This document shows positions 49,000 to 60,823 of a stretch of 64,000 nucleotides of DNA, piece by piece. Below the pieces are notes generated by a model. The model ran no database searches. It worked only from the letters and a program-made list of their open reading frames with translations, and was not told the DNA's origin. The number at the start of each line of letters is the position of its first letter. Position 1 is the stretch's first letter. Made by a program: the position numbers and the translations under genes. The stretch comes from Heterobasidion occidentale (taxonomy: Eukaryota > Basidiomycota > Agaricomycetes > Russulales > Bondarzewiaceae), in NCBI GenBank assembly GCA_039111635.1, contig JBCAQO010000008.1, positions 3,100,001 through 3,164,000 of the forward strand, given 5' to 3'.

Positions 49000-49870
49000 A
49001 TAGGGAGGGGGTCGAGAGCTGAGAGCTGGAGGATGCAGAGGAGAACTTCTGGCCTCGTTTGTAGGGGATCACGACGGGGTGGCTGGTGACGAATGTGATG
49101 TGTTCCTGAGAGCAGACTGTCGAGGAGAGGGGGAACCGGGATCGACCTGAGAATGAAGGGCAGCAAGCGCGGAGGGCGCGCGCGTTTTCGAACGAGGGGT
49201 GGCCCATCCGCACAAGTGTGGTGATGCCGTCACCTATAGAGAGCACCGGCGCAGCATCAGACGGCGCATCATAGGAGAGAGTCACGTCCACGGAAGTCGC
49301 GGCGCAGGGAAGGTGGACCGGACGAGATCGAGCAGCGGGCGGAGCGTCGGGGGATTGCTCGTGGCACTTTCAGGCGAGTTGAGTGACTAGTCCTCGGTCT
49401 TCTGCAAAACGCTCAGGTTCTGATGGAGGAAGCAATCCGCCGCATATCCTACATAAGTAGAGATCAGGACGTGGACGCACCAAATGCGCCCCGGCCGCCT
49501 CACATCTTATGATTCCCTCCAGTACTGAAAATACCACCGCATCTGGAATCCCGCCAGTATGCCATGGAAGTTGTTTTTTGTGAGTCGAGCGAAGATGCGA
49601 TACAGCTGGAAGTACACAGAAGGTATGTAGTCGGTGAATCGGTGATGCGCGCGATGGGCAGCGGCGCCGGGCGGGCCGGCGTCGTTGAGCGTCGAGGAGG
49701 TGACGTCACGTCACACTGCCCTTGGAAGACGATGACCGCGTCGATGGCGAGCGCGAATGCACATGCGGCACCAGGACACGCTTGCGCCTGTGACCGCGCC
49801 TATTCATTGCGCACGCGAAGATCACTGTCGAGCGGGGGGAGGCGCTGGGGCCGCTGGGAAAAATGCAGCT
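49000..49870. repeat. Diverged duplicate block, copy B
   Basis: Partner of the block at 45.9-46.7 kb. Its second half (49.40-49.87 kb, minus strand) also matches the relic at 43.84-44.42 kb and can be read as a membrane-like fragment: FARLTKNNFHGILAGFQMRW. No intact frame. Confidence 0.45.
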
Positions 49871-52526
49871 GAGCGCCGCTGAAAACCTTCATCGTGTTCA
49901 AAGTACGTTGCGCGTCTGCTTTTCCCCTAGCTTATACCTTTTCTTCTCTAACCAGTTGATCAAAAACTAAGTCGGTTTGGGATCCCTGCATGCGCCCAAC
50001 ACACCCCTTCTACACGTTCAAGCAATTTCATTACTGGTACACCTCCCTCGGCAACGCCGTCGTCCACAGTCCTAAGGCCCATCTCCGCCCGCGCCTCGAC
50101 ATGTGTGTTTGGCTCGAAAAGGGGGATTAGGTAGAGCTAGAGATAGGAGGTGCATAGAGAAGGGCGGGTAAGAAGGCGCGCGAGACGTTGGCTGAACGGG
50201 TGCGTCATTCTCTCTCTGCTCGCGTCCAAACTTTCATTTTATATCTATGTTTTATGTATCTCTATATTGCTCCCTGCGCGTTTGTTTCAAAATGACGAGT
50301 ATCTCGTTCACTCAGTATGCCCTCTGCAAGACGCGTCCGTCTCGACTACTTCGCTGAGCCCGCAAACGCGACGCGTGTGATCATGTACCCCCATCGTTTG
50401 GACCAAATTCATGTACACGGTGGAGCGCGTCAACGTGTGGGTCGATTTTTTCAAGGCCTATGTGCGTCCATCTTCTCTCTTTTTCTCTTTGAATTGTGTG
50501 TTCCTTACCTATCTGTATGCCCTTACACGCGCGATCACCTTCCGTTCACACGCGTACTGATCCTACTATGTCTTTATATTTATCCGACAGCCCACTATAG
50601 CGAATCAGAGGCAGATCTCTTGCACTTTAGGCAGTGCCCTCACGCGTGCGACATCCTCGTGGAGGTGTATGCCGTCGGCTCGCTGTGCGCGCTCGTGCAG
50701 AGCGCTGCAAGGTGGCTCGGGGGGGGAGGGAATAGGTCTTTTCTCCCTCCTTTCGTCATTTATCTGTACTTGCGAAAGGACGTACCACATACCTCCTGGA
50801 AATCTAGAGCATCCCAAAAAGAAAAGATCGTCAGTGAGCACTATGAGTAAGCACTTCTCCCTTGTCGTATTGTTCTGCTCTTTTTCTGCAGTCGTACGTC
50901 CGATTCATGTCACTCATCATCCTTTCGAGCATTTTCCTTTCTTTTCTCCCATGTCCATCCATGGTTTGCTTCCGCCTTTGACATTGCCTCTTTTCTTACC
51001 TCGTTCATCCGCTTTATGTGCCCATGCCTCATGATCCTGTACGAACTGGGGCTGACAAGTTTTGTTTGGCGTGGTAGCCGCGCACACGCCGATGATGAGA
51101 CGCGTTGCGGGCGTGGGTGCCAGCTGTTTGGCGCCCAGAATCAGACCCCGCTCGTCAGCGCTTCCGCCTCGAGCGCCGCGAAACCTGACTCTCGACGCTC
51201 GATGCAACGGGCAGGCAGCTCCTTGATTTCGCTGGAGCGAAGTTTACTCTTCCCGCCAGGCAGAATTTGCACCTCTCTCTGTACAGACGCAAATGTGGAC
51301 CGCCCCATTGACTCCCTTCTCCATGTTCGCAAATACTAGCCTTCGCCTGACACCTTCCTGGCGATGCGTGTGTGAAAGCCTGCGATCTTCGGTGACCTCG
51401 TGTAGGGTGCCATTACGCGCTTCTAACATTCCCTCAGTGCCTCTTCTGAGATTATAGCCAGACCCGCGGGCGCCGTGTTGGACGAAGACACTTTGTTCGT
51501 GCGCCACATGCTAATCCTAGGGGGCTACCGCGCGACCCTGGGCGTGCGACAGCTCAGCGAAAGAATAGGCAACAGCATTCCATTCGGAAATGAGCCTGGG
51601 ATGGGTGCTATTGGTGGCAAGAGAGATGCCTCATGCATTGACGGGATGAAACCCTGTTGGCGCCTTGCAGCGCTCGGAATGCCCATGGGCGGTAGCGGTG
51701 GCGGTGGCGGTGGCACTTGAATGTGAGCTGCAATTCTCCGAGACAGCTAGCTAACCCTCGTCTTTTGTTCCCCCTTCGCAGGGAGCTGATATATCTAGAC
51801 CTGAAGCGCACATATGGCAGATTCCATCGACATCTCGCTGAGCCGCCGTGCATCTCACTGCGAAAGCGTGTTTGCGCGTTCTGTTGTGTCTCGTAACGTG
51901 ACGCCCGGCGGGCCTAGTGGGAATGCACGCCCGCTGACCGCGCATATATGGGCTCGGAAGCCTGTCGCGGAACGCTGGACTTGGATTCACGAATGCATTG
52001 TGCGCGCAAGCTCAGTGCGGGTGCTGAACGGAACGAACTGCACGCTGAGGATTGGTGTATTGTTGTCGCATGCACAAGAGCGTGCCGCGGAGGCTTACGA
52101 CATCCATTTGAAACAAGTTCGCAGAACATCTACGTGCCGAGTATCTGATGGTGAGAGCTTCAATGGCTCACTCAAGTAGATGACAAAGAGGAAGCTGGGG
52201 TGCTATCGAAATTTTGGTCGATGCTTTCCATATTCTCGAATCAGATATCTACCTTTTTTGGATCCTGGGCGGTCAGGTTGGAATTCCGATCGAGGACGGG
52301 ATACCTCTCCTCATCCGCTGTTCTCTCTTCAAACAAGCACAACCCGCGAATTGTGTCTCCATTTTACACGTTATACACCCTGCTCTCCAGTCTAAAGACC
52401 TCATGGAAAATCCGACTACTCCCCTTGCCCCATCTGTGAGTCTTCTGTCCTTGTTCCGCCTGCTGTTGTTTAGTGTCGATGATTATCATATCTAGGGCCA
52501 TCTCACTTGAGCGCGAACTACCTCAC

Positions 52527-55500
52527 ATGGGCGAGATTTCGCGGTCGAACCCAATGACATCTGAACAGAACTTGATGCCTTGCACATGCAATAGGAAGGG
52601 CAGAAATATTGTCGTCTGCATTGACGGCACTTCGAACCAATTCGGTCAAAAGGTTCGCACCACCCTGTAGAACTTGTGTTCTGAGGGGCTCATTCGAGAT
52701 ACACTTCATCTAGAACACCAACGTGATTGAGCTGTATCGGAACCTCATCAAAGACAATCAGCAGCTAACATTCTATAACAGTGGGATTGGGACGTGTGCT
52801 CGGCCTTCGTGGAGATCTTTCTGCTATTGGAAGCAAGTACTGGACAACAAATTTGATCTTGCTATCGCGTGGTACATGGTGTTCAATTCCAACTCCATCC
52901 AATTTCTCACTGAAATCGCGCATTCAGGAATTTCGAAGGCATCATCATTGACACATATCGTTGGCTCTCGGAGAACTACGTCGAAGGCGACCGCATCTAC
53001 TTGTTTGGTAGGCGTTGGGTCATCATGATTATGCGCGCGATCATTGATCGCAAATCTGCAGGATTTTCTCGAGGAGCTTACCAAGTTCGCGCTCTATCTG
53101 CAATGATTGACAAGGCAATAACCTCTTGTGGATACATGATGCCGTGTCACTGATGTCGAAGATCAGGTTGGACTCATACACAAGGGCAACGAGGGTCAAA
53201 TTCCATTGTATATGCGCTCATATCCCTAACCTCATTGATCTGACTGCGTCATCAGCGCTTACCAACTCTATGCTGACCTGCAAGATGAGCCGGCGAGCAG
53301 CGTGCAGACTGCTTCTGAAAACGCAAAAGGGAAACAGAAAGGACAACCGTCAAATATGGCACGCAATTTCAAGACAACATTTTCCAGAAATGTTCGGGTA
53401 CATTTTGTAGGTGCATGGTACGTAAACACTCATTGATCCGATGTATTTTGACGCGATCGCAAGTTCTCCAGGGACACAGTATCATCCGTTGAATTCATAC
53501 GAGGGAAGGACCTTCCTGGCACAATCGACGGGATGCAACATGTCTGCTTTTTTCGTCACGCTCTTGCCCTCGACGAGCGCCGCGTCAAATTCCTTCCTGA
53601 GTATGCCTGTGGTGGCGTCTTTACGGGAAGAACATGCATGACCATCAAGATTCAACTCACACCAAAGAGGTCTGGTTCTCAGGGACGCATTCTGACATGT
53701 AAGTGACTTAATTACATTGTTCGGATTCCAACTCTGACTGCGTGATAGTGGAGGAGGCAACGTGGAGAACCCTGATATGGACCGTGGTAAGCTGCCTTTA
53801 CGATGGATGTCCCGAGAAGCTGCATCTGCTGGTCTCCGCCTGGAGAAGAGCAATCTCAAGTGGGACTGGGAGACTTTAGGAGCAGTCAACGAATCATTGA
53901 CCGGAGCATGGTTGTTGTTCGAGATTCTGCCTATCAAACGTTTATCCTACTCGTCCTCGAGACACGACTAAAGTGTGCGTTCTTTTTGAGGTTCTCGCGG
54001 TGTCTGACGCTGAGAGCTTATTTCCAGCCCCCACCTTGGCAAGGGCCGCCAGATACACTTCGGCCAGAAGATCCATGCCTCGGCGATATTCTCTTCGCAC
54101 ACACGCGCTCGATTTCTCGTTGGGGTCCAAGGCTTTCAAGATGTATCTAAGCACTCAGCCTTGGTCGAGGGCGACCTCTCAGATATAACGAAGCGATTTT
54201 ATCGGACTTGCAAGGACCAATCAAAGACATCGACACCGTGGCAGGGCGTCTGTGGAAGATCAGTGCCTTTGGTACGTCTCAGGCCATGCGCGCTTTCACG
54301 ACTCTCACTGAGCGACCCATCGCCACTAGAGGGGGCGATCGCCGCACTTTGTAGCTTGCCTCTGACAGATTTGTTGTCGGCATGGCTTAACCTGAGCCGT
54401 GCAGGAAGGTCAGAAGAGGGTAGAGTTATGACCGCGGTGAAACAAACTGCAGGGATTGAAATACCTGGAACGATTTCAGCCTCGGCTATAATCTCCACCG
54501 CGGTCTCTCCTGATGGAACCCCCGTTGTCGCCGGATCGATTGATCACAAAGTTCGAATCTGGAACGCAAAGACTGGTGCAGCTGTGGATGGACCTCTCGA
54601 AGGGCATACAGGTCGAATCGTCTCTGTTGCATTCTCGCACGATGGAGGGCTCATAGCGTCAGGGTCATGGGACAAAACTATCCGAGTGTGGAGCATGATT
54701 GATTCCTCTGGATATACTTCGGCGACGCCGCTCACAGAACACACAGAAGCCATCAATTCAGTCGTGTTTTCTCCAAAGTGCAACCGCATTGCATCTGGTT
54801 CTTATGATAAGACCGTTCGAGTCTAGGACAAGATGGAGACAGGAGGATTTAGCTCGAAGGTATTGACAGGGCACACTGACTCAGTCAACGCCGTTGCATT
54901 CACGCCAGATGGGAAGCATATAGTCTCGGGATCGCTGAATCGAACAATACGAGTCTGGGACGCGAACACAGGTGATTCGACCCTCAACATTTGCGAAAAG
55001 CAAACAGGCCCTGTGACTTTGGTTGTCTGTTTCTCCCGATAGGCAACTGATCACCTCAGGCTCTGCGGATGGTATTCGAGTCTGGGACGAGGCCACGGCG
55101 ACGACACTGGGAGGCGTTTTATTGGCCATTCCAGCTCCGTTACTTCGATCGCATTCTCGCCAGACGGGAAGTACCTCGCTTCAAGTTCTCTGGATCGGAC
55201 CATCAGAATCTGGGAGCTCGAGTCTAGTCAAGCTATCAGCACTCTCTTCACAAAGCACGCTAGCTCAATCACCTCGGTCATGTTCCAGTCAGATGGGAGA
55301 CACATCATGTCTGGGAGTTTGGATGGAAGCATCAAACTGTGGTGTTGCCTTTCCTCTTCGGGGCACAATAGGCAGGTTCTCTCCGTCGCATATTCGCTAG
55401 ACGGGAAGCGCGTCGTTTCGGGTTCAGAGGATCGCATGATCCAAGTGTGGAACGCGGAGACTGGGGAAGCCATCGGGGAGCCATTCCGAGGGCACGAAGA

Positions 55501-56352
55501 ACCTGTCTACTTCGTCGCATATTCGCCGGACGGAAAGCGCGTCGTTTCAGCCTCAAAGGATGGCACGATCAGAGTGTGGAATGCGGAGACTGGGAAGCCA
55601 TCGGGGAGCCGTGGCGAGGGCACGAACAATATGCCATGTCCGTCGCATATTCGCCAGACGGGAAGCACGTCGTTTTTGGCTCATTCGACAACACGATCCG
55701 AGTGTGGAACGCGGAGACTAGGGAAACTATCGGGGAGCCATTCCAAGGGCACACCATCGGTCTTCGCTCCGTCGCATATTCGCTAGACGGGACTCGCGTC
55801 GTTTCGGGTTCAGTCGATGGCATGCTCAGAGTGTGGAACGCGGAGACTTGTGAAGCCATCGAGGAGCCATTCCAAGGGCACGACGGACCTATCTGGTCCG
55901 TCGCATATTCGCCAGACAGGGAGCGCTTTGTTTCGGGCTCAGATGGTCGAACAGTCCGAGTGTGGAATGCGGAGAATGGGGAAGCTATTGGGGAGCCATT
56001 CAAAGGACATAAAAAATTTCTTTGCTCCGTCGCATACACGCCAGACGGGGACGCATTGTTTTCGGGTTCACGCGATAGCACAATCCGAGTTTGGGACGCG
56101 GAGACTGGTGAAGCTATCGGGGAGCCATTGGACGCCCCTCATGGGTGGGTTTATTCCATGGCAGTTTCGTGCGATGGAAAACACGTCGTGTCGGGTGGCG
56201 GTCTTCCACGGAAGAATACAGAACGTATTAGCATGTGGGATTTCGAAGAGGGTGGTGATGGTCAGCCTTCCTCCGCTGCATTGCGACTTCACGTCTTCCC
56301 ACCTCTATGGTCCATTGACACTAGATCATCGGACAATGGTTCTGCTACCTGA
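52527..56352 (+). CDS. DUF2235 hydrolase fused to 14 WD40 repeats (frame-disrupted as read)
   Basis: N-terminal DUF2235, an alpha/beta-hydrolase-type domain shared with bacterial Tle1 phospholipases. Exons 52527-52652, 52714-52871, 52928-53007, 53062-53114, 53167-53207 and 53256-53417 join in phase; more follow from 53471. Motifs: [16 protein letters not shown] at the start, GFSRG with the predicted nucleophile Ser near residue 124, [32 protein letters not shown] and [20 protein letters not shown]. From about 54480 follow 14 WD40 repeats, enough for two seven-bladed propellers. Repeats 8-13 are near identical. No NACHT/NB-ARC domain lies between. Breaks: GG 53614-53615, TTTT 54197-54200, CCC 55035-55037 (two bases short), GG 55113-55114, GGG 55592-55594, and an in-frame TAG at 54824-54826 where the repeat's Trp is expected. 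All but the TAG look like homopolymer errors. The intron at 53115 uses a GC donor. Role unknown; recognition or immunity is inferred from the architecture. Confidence 0.75.
55385..56157 (+). repeat. Near-identical 129-bp WD40-coding direct repeats
   Basis: The word GTCGCA in each VAYS codon block recurs at 55385, 55514, 55642, 55771, 55900 and 56029: spacings 129, 128, 129, 129, 129. Each unit encodes 43 residues ending in a pattern like [18 protein letters not shown]. The single 128-bp step coincides with GGG at 55592-55594, where the sister units have GGGG. Confidence 0.95.
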
Positions 56353-57079
56353 AAGATGCATCACGTCGTCACTACGTAGCATCTGTTGTTATTTCATACT
56401 CGTTTATTACCCCGTGCTTCAGACCTGGTGCTTACGATACTGCATATATGCACCAGCCCCAATGTACATGAGGATCTATCCACCCTGCGCAACAGGCACG
56501 GCGACACCGCAGGGCAGATCCTCGCCCAGTCAATACGAATCGCTGCTGGCTTTGCCTCTTCCAATGAAAGCCTTGACAGAGAGGAGTGGGCGGTGGAAGC
56601 TCACCAAGACGTGTCCTTCGAGAAGGCTTTGTGCTAGTTTGCGGCGTGATCTGATATCGGGCACGAGGCTGGCAAAACTATGTATTCATTTCATGTCACG
56701 AGTATTCTATGCCTGTGTGCACGCGTACGTGGAAAGCTCCCTCCGCTACGCTGTGGGCAAAGGGACTGTGGACATGTACTCGGTAGGACTCGCGACAATC
56801 ATCTTGCGCACGATATAGAGGAGCCTGAACCAACCCGGCGGACCGCAACGAAAATCTGATCCGAGTCCAAATAATGAGGAAGCAAAGCAGTCGCCTTGAA
56901 CTTCGAGTATTTGGATCTGTTGGATGGCGGGGAGGTAAGCCAGCTGTGGGCAGGCACGCATTACCGGTGAGCATCGATCTGAATAGTCAGTAGCACACTG
57001 TAATCTACCCAGAAACTTCATCAAGATGATAAGACCAAAAGTGCATACATATACCCTGCCGCAGGACTATTGTGCACAT

Positions 57080-57330
57080 GTTCACCTGGCGAGATTGTCG
57101 AGCGAAAGCAGCTTGAGCGTTGTGTCGCCAGCGTTGAGCCTGCCGCACGGTGTCGGGAATCGAACTGCATGTTGATTATCGACGATTGCGTCGAGACGAA
57201 GGACAGTGCCGGCGCGTGCTAGCAGGTAGAGTGTACCAAGGTCGGCAGAGAGCTGTAGATATGTGATGGGTGCCCAGCAGACAGACGCGTTGTAAATGTT
57301 GTCGACGCTCGCAGTAGAACCGAGTCAAGT
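57080..57330 (-). pseudogene. Protein-like relic, F-box/LRR flavour
   Basis: Minus-strand frame reads VDNIYNASVCWAPITYLQLS, then ADLGTLYLLARAGTVLRLD and LNAGDTTLKLLSLDNLAR before a stop. It is a coherent leucine-rich stretch without start or flanking exons that I can connect. Possibly the 3' end of a decayed gene. Confidence 0.3.
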
Positions 57331-57975
57331 TCAACCGACATCTTCTGAGACCTAGTGTGCGAGTTTGATCTCACAGAGAATAGCGTGGGAATTCATTTGC
57401 AGAGACTGAGTGACGATCATCGGTGTCCACGATGGACTTGTCGGCTGTTTCAAGCACGGAGAGAGGGGCGCCAGGACTGAGTACTGACGAGCGTGCATTG
57501 GACAGTGGAGGTCGGAGATTGATGACGACCGTGGGCAATGTTGGTCGAGGGCTGGAGCAGAGCGGCCCGAGCAGACGACGTCACCTACCACCGCCCTTCC
57601 CTCCTAGCTGGGAGTCATCGTCAATGGCGGACGCGTCGGGGTACGCTCAAGAGAGCCTGTCTGACCTGAGTCGATTGGTGACGCACAGCGCCGTCCAGGC
57701 CCCAGCTGCAAAGTCCTTCATTCCAGCGAGTAGCTCACCTTGCATTTATCCAAGCTCCCACCAAAGGATTCTCGACCCTTTCACGTTCACCGCCGTCTCA
57801 TCCTTCCTTTCCCGCGTACCTCCTCTTGATGCGACAGAGTTGGGAGGATCGGCCGGGATCCGGGGCTGTTTGGAGTCACAAGCGCTGGTGGTTGGGGAGC
57901 TAACTTGACGTCTTTGACCGACGGTCATGATGGAGAGTGCGTAGCCGTTTGCAACAGACGAGTCCCTACATGCTG

Positions 57976-57994
57976 GTGTGTGTGTGTGTGTGTG
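57976..57994. repeat. (GT)n microsatellite
   Basis: Nineteen bases of uninterrupted GT alternation. Confidence 0.9.
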
Positions 57995-58568
57995 ATCATA
58001 TATTAACGTCTAGTGACGGCGCGCCGTATGTCTAGACGAGTAGCTATGTGTACTCTACGGAGATATGGACAAGGTAAGCTGTCTGGATCTGTGCTCTGCA
58101 TTGGCCCTCAAGGGGCACGTGGTTACCTCGAGGAGGTTGGGTCGCATGGCGAAGATTAAAGGGAGGTATAGTAAGGTATAGCACTCATCTGGACGTTCTA
58201 GCGGTAGGTGCTGTGTCTAGCCATCTGCGGAGCGTGTCCGCCATCTGTCTGTGCTCGGTGGCCTGCGTTCTCGCGCGTCGCGGCAATCTTCTGTGATCAC
58301 CTCCCTACACGCTGGTATCTCGCCAACGCCTTTACCGTGCCCCACAGACAGGTGACACATCCCATATCTACGTCGCGAAATTTCCAGGCTGTCAGTATCC
58401 GCGCGCTCATCTCCAACAAGCCGGCCGCTGCTTCCTACTAGATCAGCAGATTTAATTCATGCAAACCGAACCATACATGATGACACATGTCTAAATTGAC
58501 CAATTTTCCCCAATAAAGATACCATAGTACAATTCAAGACAACCATACAATCACAGGGCTTTCTTCTA

Positions 58569-60823
58569 TTACCGACGGTCGCTCAATTCTGTACGCGCCT
58601 TCGAATCGCCAGCCTGTGTTTGCGGATCAACCCGAGACATCCGACGCATAAAGGCAACGTGGTGCATACTAGCCCACTGGCGGGTGTACAATGGTAAGAA
58701 CCAGAAGTCGGGCTTCCGCTTACCGTCGCCGCCCATCTTGATCTCGTAGTTGAGGATGATGTGAGCCATCAGGGCTTTCAATGCGAACGACACCAAGAAA
58801 CGAGCAGGCTGCAATCCAACATCTAGGTGAGAAAATAGCGTGCTTGGGTATCTTCATCCTCGAGAAAACATACGCAGGCATGGCGTCCGTGTCCGAAGGG
58901 CAGGTATCTCGCACTCGTGGTAGACATCACGTTGTTCACGCCAGCGTCTGCTGCGCTGGCCACGAAGCGAAACCCATCGAATGTATCAGGTTTTCATAGC
59001 ACTCCTCGTCGAAGTGGGCACCGAACGATGCGGAAACGAACGTCCCTGCTGCGATATACGTCCATCCGAGAGCTTGAATGCCTGTAACGCCTTGCGGGGA
59101 AGGCCACTGCAGAGTGTAGTCACCGATAGTTTGTACTCTGGTAGGTTCCGGATCAGTGCTTACTTGAGGCGAGCCCATTCATTCGCATGGATTCTTTGAA
59201 GAAGCTGTCCAGCAGGTGCAAACTGTTGATGAAATTTTTGGTCCATCCGTGGACGCGCAATGCGTCTTCCGCCTCACGCACAGAGGCTCCAGATACGATG
59301 GTCGCTCCGCGAGATTCAGCAGCGCTTGCATCATTGTCTAGGATAGTGTCACTCTTTGCTTGGTGAGAAAAGGCGCCGCAGAAAAAACGCTCACATAGGA
59401 CGATGTATGACTTGCGGCTGAAGAGACAGCTAGGACGCGCGCCTGCAAAACCGATGTTTGCTGGTCCTCTCCGCTGGCTGCGTCCATGAGCCATGTGAGG
59501 ATGTCGTTCTGTTAACGCACATCCCCTCAGCACGCATGATTCGCTATCGAAATAAACTTACTGGTTGTCTATCCAACTGACTCCATAGTCGGCAATCATA
59601 CGCTTTCTTTCTTCGATGATCGGGAACGAGATGCTTCGACGAGCGCCTTACCATGACAGGTAGCCGAGTGATACACATGCCGACGAAGCTTGGGACACAT
59701 AAGAAGGAGCTCTGATGCGGCGGCAGTTCGAGAAGTTGCGACTCACTTTCGAAGAAAGGCAGGGAACAGATTTATGACCGCGCTGACGACGTACACGCTC
59801 ACAGAAAACGTGTAATCAATTTGGTATATTCAGGGTCTCGGCCTAGGGTGCGAACATCATTATTGATGCCTCGAACAGTAGATGATACTGCCTACAGGTT
59901 GGTGCTCCTACTATGATTCTGTTGAATGTACGGGAGACGAAGTCTGTACGTGCTCGTTCACGTCGAATTCCGACCATCCGTCTAGCTACTGCGATTACTT
60001 CCAGTATTCGAGTAGGAGGATGTGACACTGACCTGTACATGTGTGGCCCGTCATGTCTTCGAATGCAGATATCGCTTCGTCCATCATCTCCGCTACCAGA
60101 TGGTCTAGATAGCGTGACATCTTTTCAGGTGCGATGGGTAGTGCAGGCTTCTGGGAATCAAAACGCAGCTCACATTGTTCTTGAGCAGGGAAAGATGATA
60201 CGGATTCGTGAGGACATTTTTGCCCATGGTGTGCAGTATTTGTATCTCCTGCCAGATGGTCAAAAGTACGAGGGCGACGAAACCTGAAACTTACATCTTT
60301 AGCCGACTCCTCGAGGCTCAAAACCTGGTCAGGGAGCGCATGAGTTCATCGGCTGCGGCATTCGGAAACCGTGTTCAGTTCAGCACACAAACGGCCTTTA
60401 GGATGCTGTGCGTACCTGACTTGTCGCCGGTCCGATGACTACCCAGCCCGCCCAGCGGACGACCTTGAACGCTTTCGGCTTATACTGTGGTCACACATCA
60501 GCCAAGGGTGACGTTCGACTGCACATGAATGATACCTTTTCGATATGCGTCGAAGATCAGCCTTCTAGATTCATAGAAAAATTGAACACGGGCGAGGAAA
60601 ATTCTGAGCCAATGCGAAGATCGAAGCGCAGACGGAATCTCGACAGAAGAGCGACGTGGATCAGGGGAGTCGACATCGATAGTGGCTCTTTCGTGTGCAT
60701 AATTGCATAGTACAAGGCAATGCCTAGGATCAAATCGAGAGGTGGGTGGTGGCAAAGATCAAAATACATGCGGAAGAGAGTTGAGACCGGGGGATAAGCC
60801 GTTGAGCTATTTGAGAGCTTCAC
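58569..60823 (-). CDS. Cytochrome P450 monooxygenase
   Basis: A heme-thiolate monooxygenase, probably microsomal, substrate unknown. Many small exons on the minus strand read in order. They start with a hydrophobic N terminus (LFRMYFDLCHHPPLDLILGI) and RIFLARVQFFYESRRLIFDA. Next are KPKAFKVVRWAGWVVIGPAT, SRYLDHLVAEMMDEAISAFE and FVSRTFNRIIVGAPTCR. The K-helix follows in FFKESMRMNG (ExxR), then GTFVSASFGAHFDEECYEN. Finally come the heme-binding loop PFGHGRHAC (FxxGxxxC), spliced directly to PARFLVSFALKALMAHIIL, and the C terminus. The frame slips once after CYEN at the minus-strand CC (plus-strand GG 58989-58990). One more C gives PDTFDGFRF, the expected sequence before the heme loop. The I-helix lies in the less clear part at 59.3-59.8 kb. 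Exact exon edges and the start codon are approximate; the stop at 58569 is clear. Confidence 0.8.

Larger units (their letters stand above)
43132..52526. other. Gene-poor interval with decayed and duplicated sequence
   Basis: About 9.4 kb in which I find no intact gene, only short conserved-looking fragments, stops and related blocks (listed separately). Frames near 48.46-48.93 (-) and 50.3-51.7 (+) contain protein-like stretches but no domain or exon chain I can defend. Confidence 0.4.
56353..58568. other. Intergenic interval with small relics
   Basis: No intact gene. Fragments include an ankyrin-end-like piece at about 56450-56560 (+; LSTLRNRHGDTAGQILAQS) and the minus-strand relic at 57.08-57.33 kb. 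A 161-codon plus frame at 57423-57908 is Ser/Pro-rich without a domain. Confidence 0.4.
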
